The notes under the pieces: model-generated
What the model was told of the DNA's origin: nothing
The model's database searches: none
What the model saw: the letters and a program-made list of their open reading frames with translations, nothing else
Assembly (NCBI RefSeq): GCF_020178975.1
Contig: NZ_JAHXBU010000045.1
Location: forward strand, 172,455-236,454
DNA from: Cesiribacter sp. SM1
GTDB lineage: Bacteria > Bacteroidota > Bacteroidia > Cytophagales > Cyclobacteriaceae
Length of the DNA: 64,000 bases
Reading direction: 5' to 3'
Made by a program: the position numbers and the translations under genes
In this document: in pieces, positions 9,046-18,197 of the stretch
Position numbering within the stretch: the stretch's first letter is position 1
Layout of the letters: each line of letters begins with the position of its first letter

Positions 9046-11181
9046 TTATTCAATCCACACAAATTGGGTAAAGGCACCATTAGCCGCCACATCCCATACT
9101 TCCACTCTAACCCACTTCCTTGCCTGCAGATCAGAAGTAAAGACAAACTTTTGCTTACCAAAAGCCTGGGTGTGATCCAGATTGATCCTTTGCCGGAAAA
9201 CCTGCTCTCCATCACCAGAAATAATCTCTGCATAGCTTAGCGGGAAGGTCCAGTCAACCTCCAGGACCACTTCAGCTTTTTTGTTCTTATTTAACTTTGT
9301 AGTTTCACCAGATTTTTTGCCGTTCACACTAAAAGCAGGCAAAAGTACTTCTCCTGTGGACACAAAAAATTTTCCATTTTCCATCGCATCCAATACCGGC
9401 TGCCATCCTTCTTCAAATTTAGGAAGTTCATTCAGCTGCAAGTAGTTGATGTTAAGGTTTGCATAGAGTTCATAATCTGGCTCGATCTTGAATAAATCTG
9501 CCTCAGCAATCACATACTTCTTCAGGCCCCAGTTGGCCATATCATCCATCACATCCAATACTCGTTTGCCTAACCTGTCTTGCGACAGATCTGCCGGCAT
9601 GGCTTTCCAGGCGGCGCCTAAAAACCGGTCAGATTTAAAAAACACTTCCTCTCTGTATCCATCTGGAAATCCTGTTGATCCTTTGATTCTGGCATGAGCC
9701 GTCCAGGCTAATCCATTTTCTACTTCCAGCAGCTTTAACATTTCTTCCCTATTCCCTACCCGGTATACCTTTCCATACTCCGGGACTTCTTCAACGAAAG
9801 GCTCATCAGCATCTCTGGACATGACCCAGTAAACAGGTTTGGGAAACAGGTTCATCCAGTGGCCTCCAAAGTGGCTATTTGGTTCTTCACCCGGAAGCAT
9901 CAGAAAATCACCCCCAGATAGCCTGGCACACTCCTCAAACATTTTTCTAAACTCCAAAAGCCTTCTCGGGCCCCGATCATGAGGATTGCCCGCCAGATGA
10001 AACTCTCCCAAATGCATAATATTTACTCCGGCTTTGCGCAATGCTTTTACATGACCTGGTATTTGCGGTAGGGGCTTATGCGTGAGTACGTCCATGACAT
10101 GTTCTGTATGAAAGTGGCTTGCCATGGTATAGTACTCTGGCAGGGGCTTATAAGCATCCCCATGGGTAAACTGCTTTACCTCTTCAAGCACTTTGCCATC
10201 TTTTTTGGTACTTATTAAAATAAAGTAGTTTAGTCGTTGTCTGGTATTTGGAGGGGCATTGAACCATGGTACATGCCGCTGGTCTCCTAAAAGCTCATGC
10301 CTGATGCCAAGCCCAAATTCAGGAATCAACTGCCTATAGTTGCTGCCGTACCAGGTATATTTTAAGTTATAGGCATTATCAAGCGGATAAAAATACTGGT
10401 GGGGAGGTGGAAAAATAGCAATGCTACCTTTATCAGTTTCTCCCATGATGGTTCGGTATTTTACGGCTATATTTTGGCTTTCTGTGTTAACATCAACGCT
10501 AGAACTTTGCAGGTAATCCTCTGTGTCAGCCCAAAAGATCTCTTCCCAGCTCGTTTCGTTACCAATCAATCCGGCATCATAAATAATGGCTACAGAGTCT
10601 TTATTGGTGGCAACTACAGCAGCCATGTTCAATAAGGGACTCCCGTTGTACAAGGTTATTTCCAGAGATCCTGTAAAATGGCCAGCCTTGACTTCAGAAA
10701 TAATAATGTTGGTTCTGGAGCCCTGGCTCCTTACGCTCGCCTTCCGTTTATCCAGGTCTACGGTATATGACTTGTAAGGCTTATAAGCTGTTTCATCAAA
10801 GAAGATGTTCCACCCCCCTCTCTTTTTAAGATCTCGCTCTCCTATGGTAAGTATGAATGCGGGGTCTAAACCTGCTGCAATTTCCTCAAATCCTTCTCCC
10901 TGGCTAAGCTGAATACTTTCAAAAAGTGGTTGTCCCTGTTCCAGGTTTATCAGCAGTTTTGCTTTCTCAGTTTGGCCGGCAGGCCAGCTAATGGTTAAGA
11001 TGTTGTCGTTGAGTATAGCACTTACAGCACCCTTCTTATTAAATCCTTTGAACTCCACAGGAATTTGCGCCATTATGGAGACATGAAGCAACATCAGAAA
11101 GCAAATCAGTAAGGCACTCCTAATGAACTGAGCTGTTGAAATGGGTGCCAGATAACAAGGGGTAAAAAACACATTTTTCAT
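9046..11181 (-). CDS. Secreted PHP/CehA-like metal-dependent hydrolase
   Basis: 711 residues. The N-terminus carries a hydrophobic export signal (about 20-38, ending MAQ). Residues about 40-330 form a beta-rich region without a recognised signature. The C-terminal half resembles the PHP/CehA-McbA metallohydrolases: HFHTEH (His356, His358, His361), GEFHLAG (about 395), PGEEPNSHFGGHWMNL (about 434) and AWTAHARI (about 503) supply the spaced His/Glu ligands expected for a metal cluster. It lies 256 nt downstream of the GH43 gene. Substrate is unknown; a phosphoester, carbamate or other ester decoration on the glycan is conceivable. The fold assignment is from motifs only. Confidence 0.65.
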   Translation of the reverse strand: MKNVFFTPCYLAPISTAQFIRSALLICFLMLLHVSIMAQIPVEFKGFNKKGAVSAILNDNILTISWPAGQTEKAKLLINLEQGQPLFESIQLSQGEGFEEIAAGLDPAFILTIGERDLKKRGGWNIFFDETAYKPYKSYTVDLDKRKASVRSQGSRTNIIISEVKAGHFTGSLEITLYNGSPLLNMAAVVATNKDSVAIIYDAGLIGNETSWEEIFWADTEDYLQSSSVDVNTESQNIAVKYRTIMGETDKGSIAIFPPPHQYFYPLDNAYNLKYTWYGSNYRQLIPEFGLGIRHELLGDQRHVPWFNAPPNTRQRLNYFILISTKKDGKVLEEVKQFTHGDAYKPLPEYYTMASHFHTEHVMDVLTHKPLPQIPGHVKALRKAGVNIMHLGEFHLAGNPHDRGPRRLLEFRKMFEECARLSGGDFLMLPGEEPNSHFGGHWMNLFPKPVYWVMSRDADEPFVEEVPEYGKVYRVGNREEMLKLLEVENGLAWTAHARIKGSTGFPDGYREEVFFKSDRFLGAAWKAMPADLSQDRLGKRVLDVMDDMANWGLKKYVIAEADLFKIEPDYELYANLNINYLQLNELPKFEEGWQPVLDAMENGKFFVSTGEVLLPAFSVNGKKSGETTKLNKNKKAEVVLEVDWTFPLSYAEIISGDGEQVFRQRINLDHTQAFGKQKFVFTSDLQARKWVRVEVWDVAANGAFTQFVWIE

Positions 11182-11437
11182 ATTGCGAAGTTGATGGGTA
11201 TAGGATGATCTGCTGCCTTTCTAGAATCCATAATTTTTCATCTGAAAAAGCCTCTGATTAGATTCCGATGGCTAAACTGATGCTGTGTTTACTTACTGCC
11301 ATCCGAACTATGGGAAGTGGTATACCATCATATAAACACTGAATGAATAGGATGTATCAATCTTACCTCCGTGGACCTCAGGAGATAAGAGTGTCTGTTA
11401 AGGGAATCTAAAAGCTTTACCGAACTTAAATATGAAC

Positions 11438-12430
11438 CTATTGCTTCCCAAGAGTATGCGCTCTAACTCCTTCAAATGTTATTTTCACAGGTTTGATTTC
11501 TCCTTTACTGTTAAATTCCATTTTGTCTATGCATGTTACCCTGTGGTTGCCATCGGTTTCAGACAAGGGTCTCCTGTGGTAAACTATATACCAGAGATCT
11601 TTCACGGGATTATGTATCACAGAATGATGCCCAGCTCCGGTGGCGACAGTTTTATCCTGCTGCAGAATGGTATTTAAGCGTTTGAACGGGCCAAATGGTG
11701 AATCCGCTATAGCGTAGGCAACACGATAATCCGGTCCTGTCCAGCCCCCCTCCGACCACATAAAGTAGTACTTGCCATTGCGCTTAAACATGAAAGGCCC
11801 TTCAACATATCCTTCGGGCGTAACTTCCTTATAAAGGGAGCCATCCTCAAAGGGAACAATACCAGTGAAATCGTCATTGAGCTTAACAATGTTACAGTGC
11901 CCCCAGCCACCATAATACATGTAGTAGGTACCATCACTGTCCTTAAACACATACTGGTCAATTGGCTGTGCCCCATTTACTATTTCATTGATGAGTGGCT
12001 TACCCAGTAAATCCCTGAACGGTCCTTCCGGCTTATCTGAAATTGCCACGCCAATGCCCCCCACTTCACCTTCATGCACATCGTTTGCTGCAAAAAACAA
12101 ATAATAAGTATCATCTTTATGAAGCACCCCTGGTGCCCACATAGCGCGCCTGGCCCATTTTACGGATGATGTATCAATGATCCTTTCATGTTTAGTCCAG
12201 TTCACCAGGTCCGGAGATGAAAAAGCATCCATGAACACCTGCTGATCAAAAGGAGCTGAATAGGTAGGATAGATCCAGTACCTATCACCATAGATGATAC
12301 CTTCAGGATCAGCATACCAGCCGGGAAATACAGGATTTCCTGATTTTTCAGCCTCTGCTTCTTTTTGTTGTGCTGTACTGCTTTGCCAAAGCATCGCCAG
12401 CAACATAGCACAAATACAAACTTTATGCAT
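11438..12430 (-). CDS. Glycoside hydrolase family 43-like enzyme
   Basis: 330 residues with an N-terminal signal peptide (about 1-20). The five-bladed propeller acid triad of GH43 is visible: Asp41 in GWYADPEG (base), Asp157 in QPIDQYVF (pKa modulator) and Glu209 in GYVEGPFMFKRNG (acid). GH43 members are usually beta-xylosidases, alpha-arabinofuranosidases or beta-galactofuranosidases. In a mannan/N-glycan locus a role in trimming pentose or galactofuranose side groups is plausible but not shown. It follows the ROK kinase by 68 nt and probably shares its transcript. Confidence 0.88.
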   Translation of the reverse strand: MHKVCICAMLLAMLWQSSTAQQKEAEAEKSGNPVFPGWYADPEGIIYGDRYWIYPTYSAPFDQQVFMDAFSSPDLVNWTKHERIIDTSSVKWARRAMWAPGVLHKDDTYYLFFAANDVHEGEVGGIGVAISDKPEGPFRDLLGKPLINEIVNGAQPIDQYVFKDSDGTYYMYYGGWGHCNIVKLNDDFTGIVPFEDGSLYKEVTPEGYVEGPFMFKRNGKYYFMWSEGGWTGPDYRVAYAIADSPFGPFKRLNTILQQDKTVATGAGHHSVIHNPVKDLWYIVYHRRPLSETDGNHRVTCIDKMEFNSKGEIKPVKITFEGVRAHTLGKQ

Positions 12431-12498
12431 GACAGGGGGGTGTTTAAAGTTATTGGTTAAACCGGTGTTTTCAGCAAAGGTAAAATGATGGCAGTAGA

Positions 12499-13413
12499 TT
12501 ACTCACCGGCACCAAAGCCACTGATTAGCTTACCGGAAGTGGAATAATTATTATCCCAACAGCTGGCGGCTCCTACTAGAGCGGCTTTCTCTCCCAGCCC
12601 TGTTAGTCTGATGCACTTTTTCACAACCTCCGCATCTAATTTCTTTTCCAGGCTGGAGACATATAAATCATATGCTCTGGCAATGTTGCCTCCCAAAACC
12701 ACTATCTCCGGATCTTCCTCCATCAGAAGTGGCTGCAGAAATTCAGCCAGATTATCTCCGAACTCCTCGAAAACCTGCCTGACTACGCTATTCTTCTGTG
12801 CCAAATGCACTAAATCTTTCACTCCTTTTACCCAATCACCAGTCAACGCATGAAAGCGCTGGATGAACCATCGTGCAGATAGGTAATCTTCTGCAATTCC
12901 TGCTTTGAATGGTGATCGCCATAAATCTGCATCTTCTGCTTCACCATTCCGGAAACGGGCACTGCCGAGACCAGTTCCAAGTGTTAAACCAATTGCCCGG
13001 GTACATCCCCTTGCCGCACCACCATATACCTCACCTTGCATAAAGGACCTGGCATCGTTCATCATCCTGATGTTTTCTACCTCTTTTCGGAGCCCTTCTG
13101 CCAAAAGTTGTTTTACATTAAGTCCATAGAGGGCATCGTATTTATCCTGGTCTTTGATTAGCGAAATGCCCCTTTTATAGTCAAAGGGACCGGGCATGGC
13201 TATTCCAATTTTTCCGGAGAAGCGGGAATCCTTCCTGATTGCGGCCTGTATGGCTGCAATCCAGCTGGCAATGATTTCAGGAGAGCTGGCCTTTGAATCA
13301 ACCCTTCTGCGCAACAGTGAATCTGCCAACAATAGGCGTGTTTCAAGATTTACCAGACCAACAGTAATATGTGATCCGCCAATATCAATACCAAGTACTA
13401 TTTTATCTTTCAT
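12499..13413 (-). CDS. ROK-family sugar kinase
   Basis: 304 residues, cytoplasmic. The N-terminal phosphate loop GIDIGGSHITVGLV (about 8-21), AMPGPFD and GLTLGTGLGSA are typical ROK/actin-fold ATPase motifs. MMNDARSF contains the expected catalytic Asp after Asn. The Cys-rich zinc motif (CxCGxxGCxE) of many ROK glucokinases and GlcNAc kinases is absent; the equivalent stretch reads KAGIAEDYLSARW. It follows GH92 by 33 nt, so phosphorylation of mannose or another released monosaccharide is the likely role. The exact substrate cannot be read from sequence. Confidence 0.85.
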   Translation of the reverse strand: MKDKIVLGIDIGGSHITVGLVNLETRLLLADSLLRRRVDSKASSPEIIASWIAAIQAAIRKDSRFSGKIGIAMPGPFDYKRGISLIKDQDKYDALYGLNVKQLLAEGLRKEVENIRMMNDARSFMQGEVYGGAARGCTRAIGLTLGTGLGSARFRNGEAEDADLWRSPFKAGIAEDYLSARWFIQRFHALTGDWVKGVKDLVHLAQKNSVVRQVFEEFGDNLAEFLQPLLMEEDPEIVVLGGNIARAYDLYVSSLEKKLDAEVVKKCIRLTGLGEKAALVGAASCWDNNYSTSGKLISGFGAGE

Positions 13414-13446
13414 ACCAACCTTAAGACTTAGATGCCCGCCCTTTCA

Positions 13447-15753
13447 TTACCGCCTTTCTTTTTTTATCTCGTTAGAGAGTGAATAGGGGAAATCTTCCTC
13501 CCCGGTGCCTCTTTGCTTGTTGGGAGTGTCAGACATTTCGAAATGAATGGTAGCACCATTCATCAGGTCCGAATGACTTATCCAGTTTTTTGAATAAGGC
13601 TTGCCATTTAGTTTCATAGATTCGACATACCTGTTCCCGGAGCTGTTAGCGGGGGCTTCAATAACCACTTCTTTTCCGTTCTCCAGCTGTACTATAACTT
13701 TTTTGAAGAGTGGTGCACCCAATACATACTGATCGGTAGCGGGTGTTACCGGGTAAAAACCCATGGCAGAAAACACATACCAGGCAGAGGTCTGGCCGTT
13801 ATCCTCATCACCCACATAACCGTCGGGGGTTGCCATGTACATGCGGTCCATGGTTTCGCGCACCCAATATTGAGCTTTCCAGGGTGCCCCTGCATAATTG
13901 TACAGATAGATCATATGCTGGATGGGTTGGTTGCCATGGGCGTATTGTCCCATATTGGCTATCTGCATTTCCCGGATCTCGTGTATTACACTGCCGTAAT
14001 AGCTTTCATCGTACACTGGGGGGAGTGTAAAGACAGAGTCAAGTTTTGCTACAAAATTCTGCTTACCTCCCATGAGGTCAATAAGGCCCTGTACATCATG
14101 AAAAACAGACCAGGTGTAGTGCCAGCTATTACCTTCGGTAAACGCATCGCCCCATTTAAACGGGTTAAAGGGCGACTGGAAGGAACCATCCTTGTTTTTA
14201 CCCCGCATCAGGCCTGTTTGTGGATCAAATAGGTTTTTGTAATTCAGCGCCCGCTTTTCATAAAGCTTTATTTCTTTTTTAGGTCTGTTCAGGGCTTTGG
14301 CCAACTGGTAAATGGCAAAATCGTCATAAGCATACTCCAGTGTACGGGCTGCATTTTCGTTAATACCTACATCGTATGGCACATAACCCAGCTTGTTGTA
14401 ATAATCAACACCTGCGCGACCAACAGCCGTAATAGGGCCTGCATTGTTGGCACCTTGCAGCAGGGCTTCGTAAAGTGTATTGATATCGTAATCACGCATC
14501 CCCTTGATGTAGGCATCAGAAACCACTGAAGCAGAATTGTTCCCGATCATGATGTTGGCATAACCCGGACTGGACCATTCGGGCAGCCAGCCCCCCTCCC
14601 TGTAATCATTTGCCAGTCCCTGCTGCATTTCTTTGTTAATGGCTGGGTAAACCATGTTCAGGAAGGGATACAGTGCTCTGAATGTATCCCAAAAGCCTGT
14701 GCCTGCAAACATATAGCCAGGGTGTGTTTCTCCTGTATAGGGGCTGTAATGAACAATTTCTTCATTTGCGTTTACCTCATACATTTTATGCGGAAAGAAG
14801 AGGGTGCGGTACAGGCAGGAGTAAAAAGTACGGACCTGGTCTACTGTTCCGCCTTCTACCTTAATTCGCCCCAGGGTCTGGTTCCATCTTTCTCTTGCAT
14901 TTTTACGGGTTTGCTCAAAACTATCGCCGGCCAATTCTCTTTTCAGGTTTAGCTCGGCCTGATCCAGGCTTATGAAAGATGAGGCTACTTTTAGATGCAC
15001 CTGTTCTCCTTTTTCTGTTTTAAAGCCCACAACAGCACCGGAATGGTCGGCATTCATTTCCAGGGCATCCTTTACCAAGGTGCTGTCATGCCAGGTGTAC
15101 GACAGGCTAAAGGGCTTATCGATGTAGATTACAAAGTAATTTTTGAAGTTCTTGGGATCACTGCGGGCATATTTGGTGGAATAGCCTACAATTTTGTTCT
15201 CTTCCGGGATTACCTTCACCCAGGAACCTTTGTCAAGTGCATCGATTACAATAAATGAGCTGTCGGATTTCGGGAAAGTAAAGCGAAACTGTGCAGCACG
15301 TTCTGTGGGGGTAATTTCTGTCGTAACATCATGATCTGCCAGGTACACACTGTAGTAGTGCGGTTTGGATACCTCTGCTTTGTGCGAGAACCAGCTGGCG
15401 CGCTGATCCTCGTGAAACCTAAGCCTGCCGGTTACAGGCATGAGGGCAAACTGTCCGTAATCATTCATCCAGGGCGAAGGCTGATGTGTTTGCTTGAACC
15501 CCCTTATTTTGTCAGCATCATAGGTATATGCCCAGCCATGCCCCATTTTACCGGTTTGTGGAGTCCAGAAGTTCATTCCCCAGGGTACTGCTATGGCAGG
15601 GTATGTATTACCATTAGATAAGCTGATCTTGGAATCTGTGCCCATCAGGGGGTTTACCCACTCAACCGGGTCCGTTACTTCTTTTACTACTACAGATTGT
15701 GCCTGCGCTCCTACGGATATAAACAGCAGGAGTGCCATTGCTAACTTTCTCAT
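13447..15753 (-). CDS. GH92 alpha-mannosidase (probable alpha-1,2 type)
   Basis: 768 residues with signal peptide (about 1-18, ...GAQA). The N-terminal beta-sandwich begins VNPLMGTDS. The catalytic (alpha/alpha)6 part contains Glu540 in TEGNSWHYTW, the position of the general acid, and Asp649/Asp651 in GDEDNGQTSAWY, the general-base region. Spacing matches what I recall for the characterised family member BT3990. A His-Glu pair (His591-Glu592, IHEIREM) corresponds to the pair I recall as marking alpha-1,2 specificity. The usual GNEP motif reads GNQP here (Gln609), which is unusual. It lies 45 nt downstream of another GH92 and 33 nt upstream of the ROK kinase. Exo-alpha-mannosidase on N-glycan or mannan, likely periplasmic. 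Confidence 0.92.
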   Translation of the reverse strand: MRKLAMALLLFISVGAQAQSVVVKEVTDPVEWVNPLMGTDSKISLSNGNTYPAIAVPWGMNFWTPQTGKMGHGWAYTYDADKIRGFKQTHQPSPWMNDYGQFALMPVTGRLRFHEDQRASWFSHKAEVSKPHYYSVYLADHDVTTEITPTERAAQFRFTFPKSDSSFIVIDALDKGSWVKVIPEENKIVGYSTKYARSDPKNFKNYFVIYIDKPFSLSYTWHDSTLVKDALEMNADHSGAVVGFKTEKGEQVHLKVASSFISLDQAELNLKRELAGDSFEQTRKNARERWNQTLGRIKVEGGTVDQVRTFYSCLYRTLFFPHKMYEVNANEEIVHYSPYTGETHPGYMFAGTGFWDTFRALYPFLNMVYPAINKEMQQGLANDYREGGWLPEWSSPGYANIMIGNNSASVVSDAYIKGMRDYDINTLYEALLQGANNAGPITAVGRAGVDYYNKLGYVPYDVGINENAARTLEYAYDDFAIYQLAKALNRPKKEIKLYEKRALNYKNLFDPQTGLMRGKNKDGSFQSPFNPFKWGDAFTEGNSWHYTWSVFHDVQGLIDLMGGKQNFVAKLDSVFTLPPVYDESYYGSVIHEIREMQIANMGQYAHGNQPIQHMIYLYNYAGAPWKAQYWVRETMDRMYMATPDGYVGDEDNGQTSAWYVFSAMGFYPVTPATDQYVLGAPLFKKVIVQLENGKEVVIEAPANSSGNRYVESMKLNGKPYSKNWISHSDLMNGATIHFEMSDTPNKQRGTGEEDFPYSLSNEIKKERR

Positions 15754-15798
15754 TTAATATATCTTTTTGCTTGATCAGACAGTCTCGTTTCTAATCTT

Positions 15799-18024
15799 TT
15801 ATAGTCCTAAAGGATTAAATTCCAGGGAGGAGGGTGGAGCGTCGGCTTCGGCACTTCCCCAAGCCTTGTTTGGCATTTTACCCATCGTTAACTCCAGGGT
15901 GCCTCCATTCATTAAATCTTCATGCTCAAACCAGGGCTTATTCCAGCTTTTCCCATTTAGCGTAGCGCTTTGAATGTATTTATTTTCCGCTGAATTATGA
16001 TGGGCAACTACCGTAAAGGTTTTACCATTATGCAGCTTAATGCTCATCTTATTGAAAAACGGGCTGCCAATATTATAAATAGGTATACCAGGCGTAACCG
16101 GGTTAAAGCCCATCATGGAGAACACAACAAAAGCACTCATACCGCCGCCATCCTCATCACCGGGAATACCGAACAGGTTATCGGGGTACCAGGTGTTGAT
16201 CAGCATGCGGATGCGTTTCTGGGTTTTCCACGGTGCACCCACATAATTATAGAGATAGGGAATATGAAAAGTAGGTTCATTGCCCATAGAATACTGCCCC
16301 ACCAGGGCTGTGGCATCCGGAAACTCGGCCCACAGCTGGTATTTGCTTCTCCCCAGGCTCTCGCGGAACAGGTTATCGAGCTTTGCTTCTGCCGCGGTTC
16401 TCCCTCCCATAAGCTCAAAAAGCCCCTTTAGATCGTGCTTTACATCCCAGTTATAGATGTAAGCATTGTTTTCTGTAAAATAGGCCCTGCCGCCCGGCCC
16501 CCCGGAGAATTTAGGGTCGAAAGGTTCTATCCAGTTGCCCTGTGCATCTTTAGGCCACATAAAACCTTTTTCTGCCCTGAACACATTTTTATAGTTCTGT
16601 GCTTTGCCCAGCAGCAGCTGTACATCTTTTTCCTTATTCAGGTAACGGCCCAGCTGCGCCAGGGCCCAGTCGCCGTAGCTGTGCTGCAATGTTACTGCCA
16701 CTGCCTGTCGTCTTTCAAAATTGTGCACCTGGGGTACTGTTTCTTCTTCGCCTGGTCTAAGGGCAGGATAGTAACCCCGTTCATGGTAAAAGGTATCTAA
16801 ACTGCACATGGGCCCGTAGCGCCAGGGAAGCAGGGTGCCCTGAAGGGCATTTTTCTTCAGTCCTTCATAGGCCGCAGGCAAATCATAATTCCGGACGCCC
16901 TTCATCCAGGCATCTGCTATCCAGACTGCGGCATGGTTGCCCGTCATGCAGGCATGCTCTCCCCAAAGTACAGCAAAAGAAGGCATCCAGCCCGATTGCT
17001 GGTACATCCGGATGTAAGAGGAAATTTTATCAGACTCCATTTCCGGATTCAGGATCATCTGGAGCGGCTCCAGGGAGAGATAGGTATCCCAGATCCAGTT
17101 GTCTACATAGAAAGGGCGATCTGCCTTGTGTACCTTGTGGTCGTATGCACTATAATACTGGCCCTGCTCGGTAATGTCAATCATTCGCTCATAGCTGCGG
17201 TACAACGCTGTGTAAAAGGTACGCTTTTGTGCTTCGGTCCCCCCTTCTACCTGTACCTGGTTAAGTACCCGATCCCAGCTTTGCCTGGCTTTTGCCAGCA
17301 CCTCTGCTTTTCCCCAGCCAGGTATGGCTTCTTTTAAATTCTTTTTAGCCTGTTCCTTGCTGATAAAGGAGATGGCATAGCGGAAATCGAGCTCGGAATG
17401 GCTGGTGCTCACAGAAGCAAACTGCTTTTCGCCCTCTTTGCCCCCCTTTTTTACAAAATTAACCGGCTTGCTAAACTCCCCATAGAACCAGGCACGCATG
17501 CCGTTAAAATCCTCACGCCCGCTTATAGCATTATTTTCTTCCTGGCTAAGTTGCCCGCCATGGCGCAGCATCAATAACACCTGATTCTCCTTACCGTTGG
17601 GGTATTTGAAGTGGAAATATCCCCCTTTTCCTGCCGGGATAAATTCTATATTAATGTTGCTCTCCTCCAAAAACACCTGGTAGTGATGGGGAGCAGCTTT
17701 TTCAAAATCAAAACTATATTTTTGCTCAAATGCCTGTTGTGTAGGACTGCCGCTAAATGGCATGATACCAAACAATTCTCCCAGGCGGTGAGAGATAATT
17801 GTGAGCGGGAAAAAGCCCAGCTGATCATCCAGCTGATCCCTTTTGCTTGGATAAACCCGCACCATGCTATTTGGCAAATGTGCCGTTGGCCTGGTAGGTT
17901 CCAGTATGTGCCCAACACCGCCAATGGTAGGATCTACATATTCAAGATTAGAGGGACTATGCTGAGCATACAGCAACGTATGCATTCCCAACAGTGCTAC
18001 AAGTACTTTGAATGATAATTTCAT
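15799..18024 (-). CDS. GH92 alpha-mannosidase (divergent subgroup)
   Basis: 741 residues from the ATG at 18024. This start is preferred over the upstream in-frame ATG at 18174 because it gives a clean signal peptide (MKLSFKVLVALLGMHTLLYA) and avoids the perfect hairpin at 18072-18102. GH92 motifs are present: VDPTIGGVGH at the N-terminus, FTENNAYIYNW with the acid-position Glu, MGNEPTFHIPYLYN, and GDEDGGGMSAF with the base-region Asps. The His-Glu pair seen in the neighbouring GH92 is replaced (WAEFPD), so linkage preference probably differs. First enzyme gene after the susCD pair, 173 nt from SusD. Confidence 0.92.
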   Translation of the reverse strand: MKLSFKVLVALLGMHTLLYAQHSPSNLEYVDPTIGGVGHILEPTRPTAHLPNSMVRVYPSKRDQLDDQLGFFPLTIISHRLGELFGIMPFSGSPTQQAFEQKYSFDFEKAAPHHYQVFLEESNINIEFIPAGKGGYFHFKYPNGKENQVLLMLRHGGQLSQEENNAISGREDFNGMRAWFYGEFSKPVNFVKKGGKEGEKQFASVSTSHSELDFRYAISFISKEQAKKNLKEAIPGWGKAEVLAKARQSWDRVLNQVQVEGGTEAQKRTFYTALYRSYERMIDITEQGQYYSAYDHKVHKADRPFYVDNWIWDTYLSLEPLQMILNPEMESDKISSYIRMYQQSGWMPSFAVLWGEHACMTGNHAAVWIADAWMKGVRNYDLPAAYEGLKKNALQGTLLPWRYGPMCSLDTFYHERGYYPALRPGEEETVPQVHNFERRQAVAVTLQHSYGDWALAQLGRYLNKEKDVQLLLGKAQNYKNVFRAEKGFMWPKDAQGNWIEPFDPKFSGGPGGRAYFTENNAYIYNWDVKHDLKGLFELMGGRTAAEAKLDNLFRESLGRSKYQLWAEFPDATALVGQYSMGNEPTFHIPYLYNYVGAPWKTQKRIRMLINTWYPDNLFGIPGDEDGGGMSAFVVFSMMGFNPVTPGIPIYNIGSPFFNKMSIKLHNGKTFTVVAHHNSAENKYIQSATLNGKSWNKPWFEHEDLMNGGTLELTMGKMPNKAWGSAEADAPPSSLEFNPLGL

Positions 18025-18071
18025 GAAATCATGTTCTTTGGCCGGGCAGATGAAATTCTTTAGCAAGAATA

Positions 18072-18102
18072 GTGAGACTGCCCTTAATACGGGCAGTCTC
18101 AC
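18072..18102 (-). terminator. Perfect 12-bp hairpin between SusD and GH92
   Basis: GTGAGACTGCCC / GGGCAGTCTCAC with a 7-nt loop, 96 nt beyond the SusD stop in the direction of transcription. The tract after it is only moderately T-rich, so it may be a leaky terminator or a 3' stabiliser that sets a higher level of susCD than of the downstream enzymes. Confidence 0.7.
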
Positions 18103-18197
18103 ATCAACCAACCAACCAACCGTTACAAAGAAAAACTCATATGAATAAAGCTTCTGTTCGTTACCGCACGTCATCCTTTATGTTAAAGGGCTGATTC

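Noticed and set aside
13447..15753. GH92 GNQP read as loss of the catalytic acid (mannose-1-phosphate uncapping type)
   Set aside because: Spacing to the base aspartates places the catalytic acid at Glu540 in TEGNSW, which is intact; Gln609 is a different position.
18104..18120. CAAC tetranucleotide repeat
   Set aside because: Only about four units in an intergenic gap; too short to claim phase variation.
15799..18174. 50-residue N-terminal extension of the GH92 gene
   Set aside because: Would read through the perfect hairpin and precede a good signal peptide; the ATG at 18024 is preferred.
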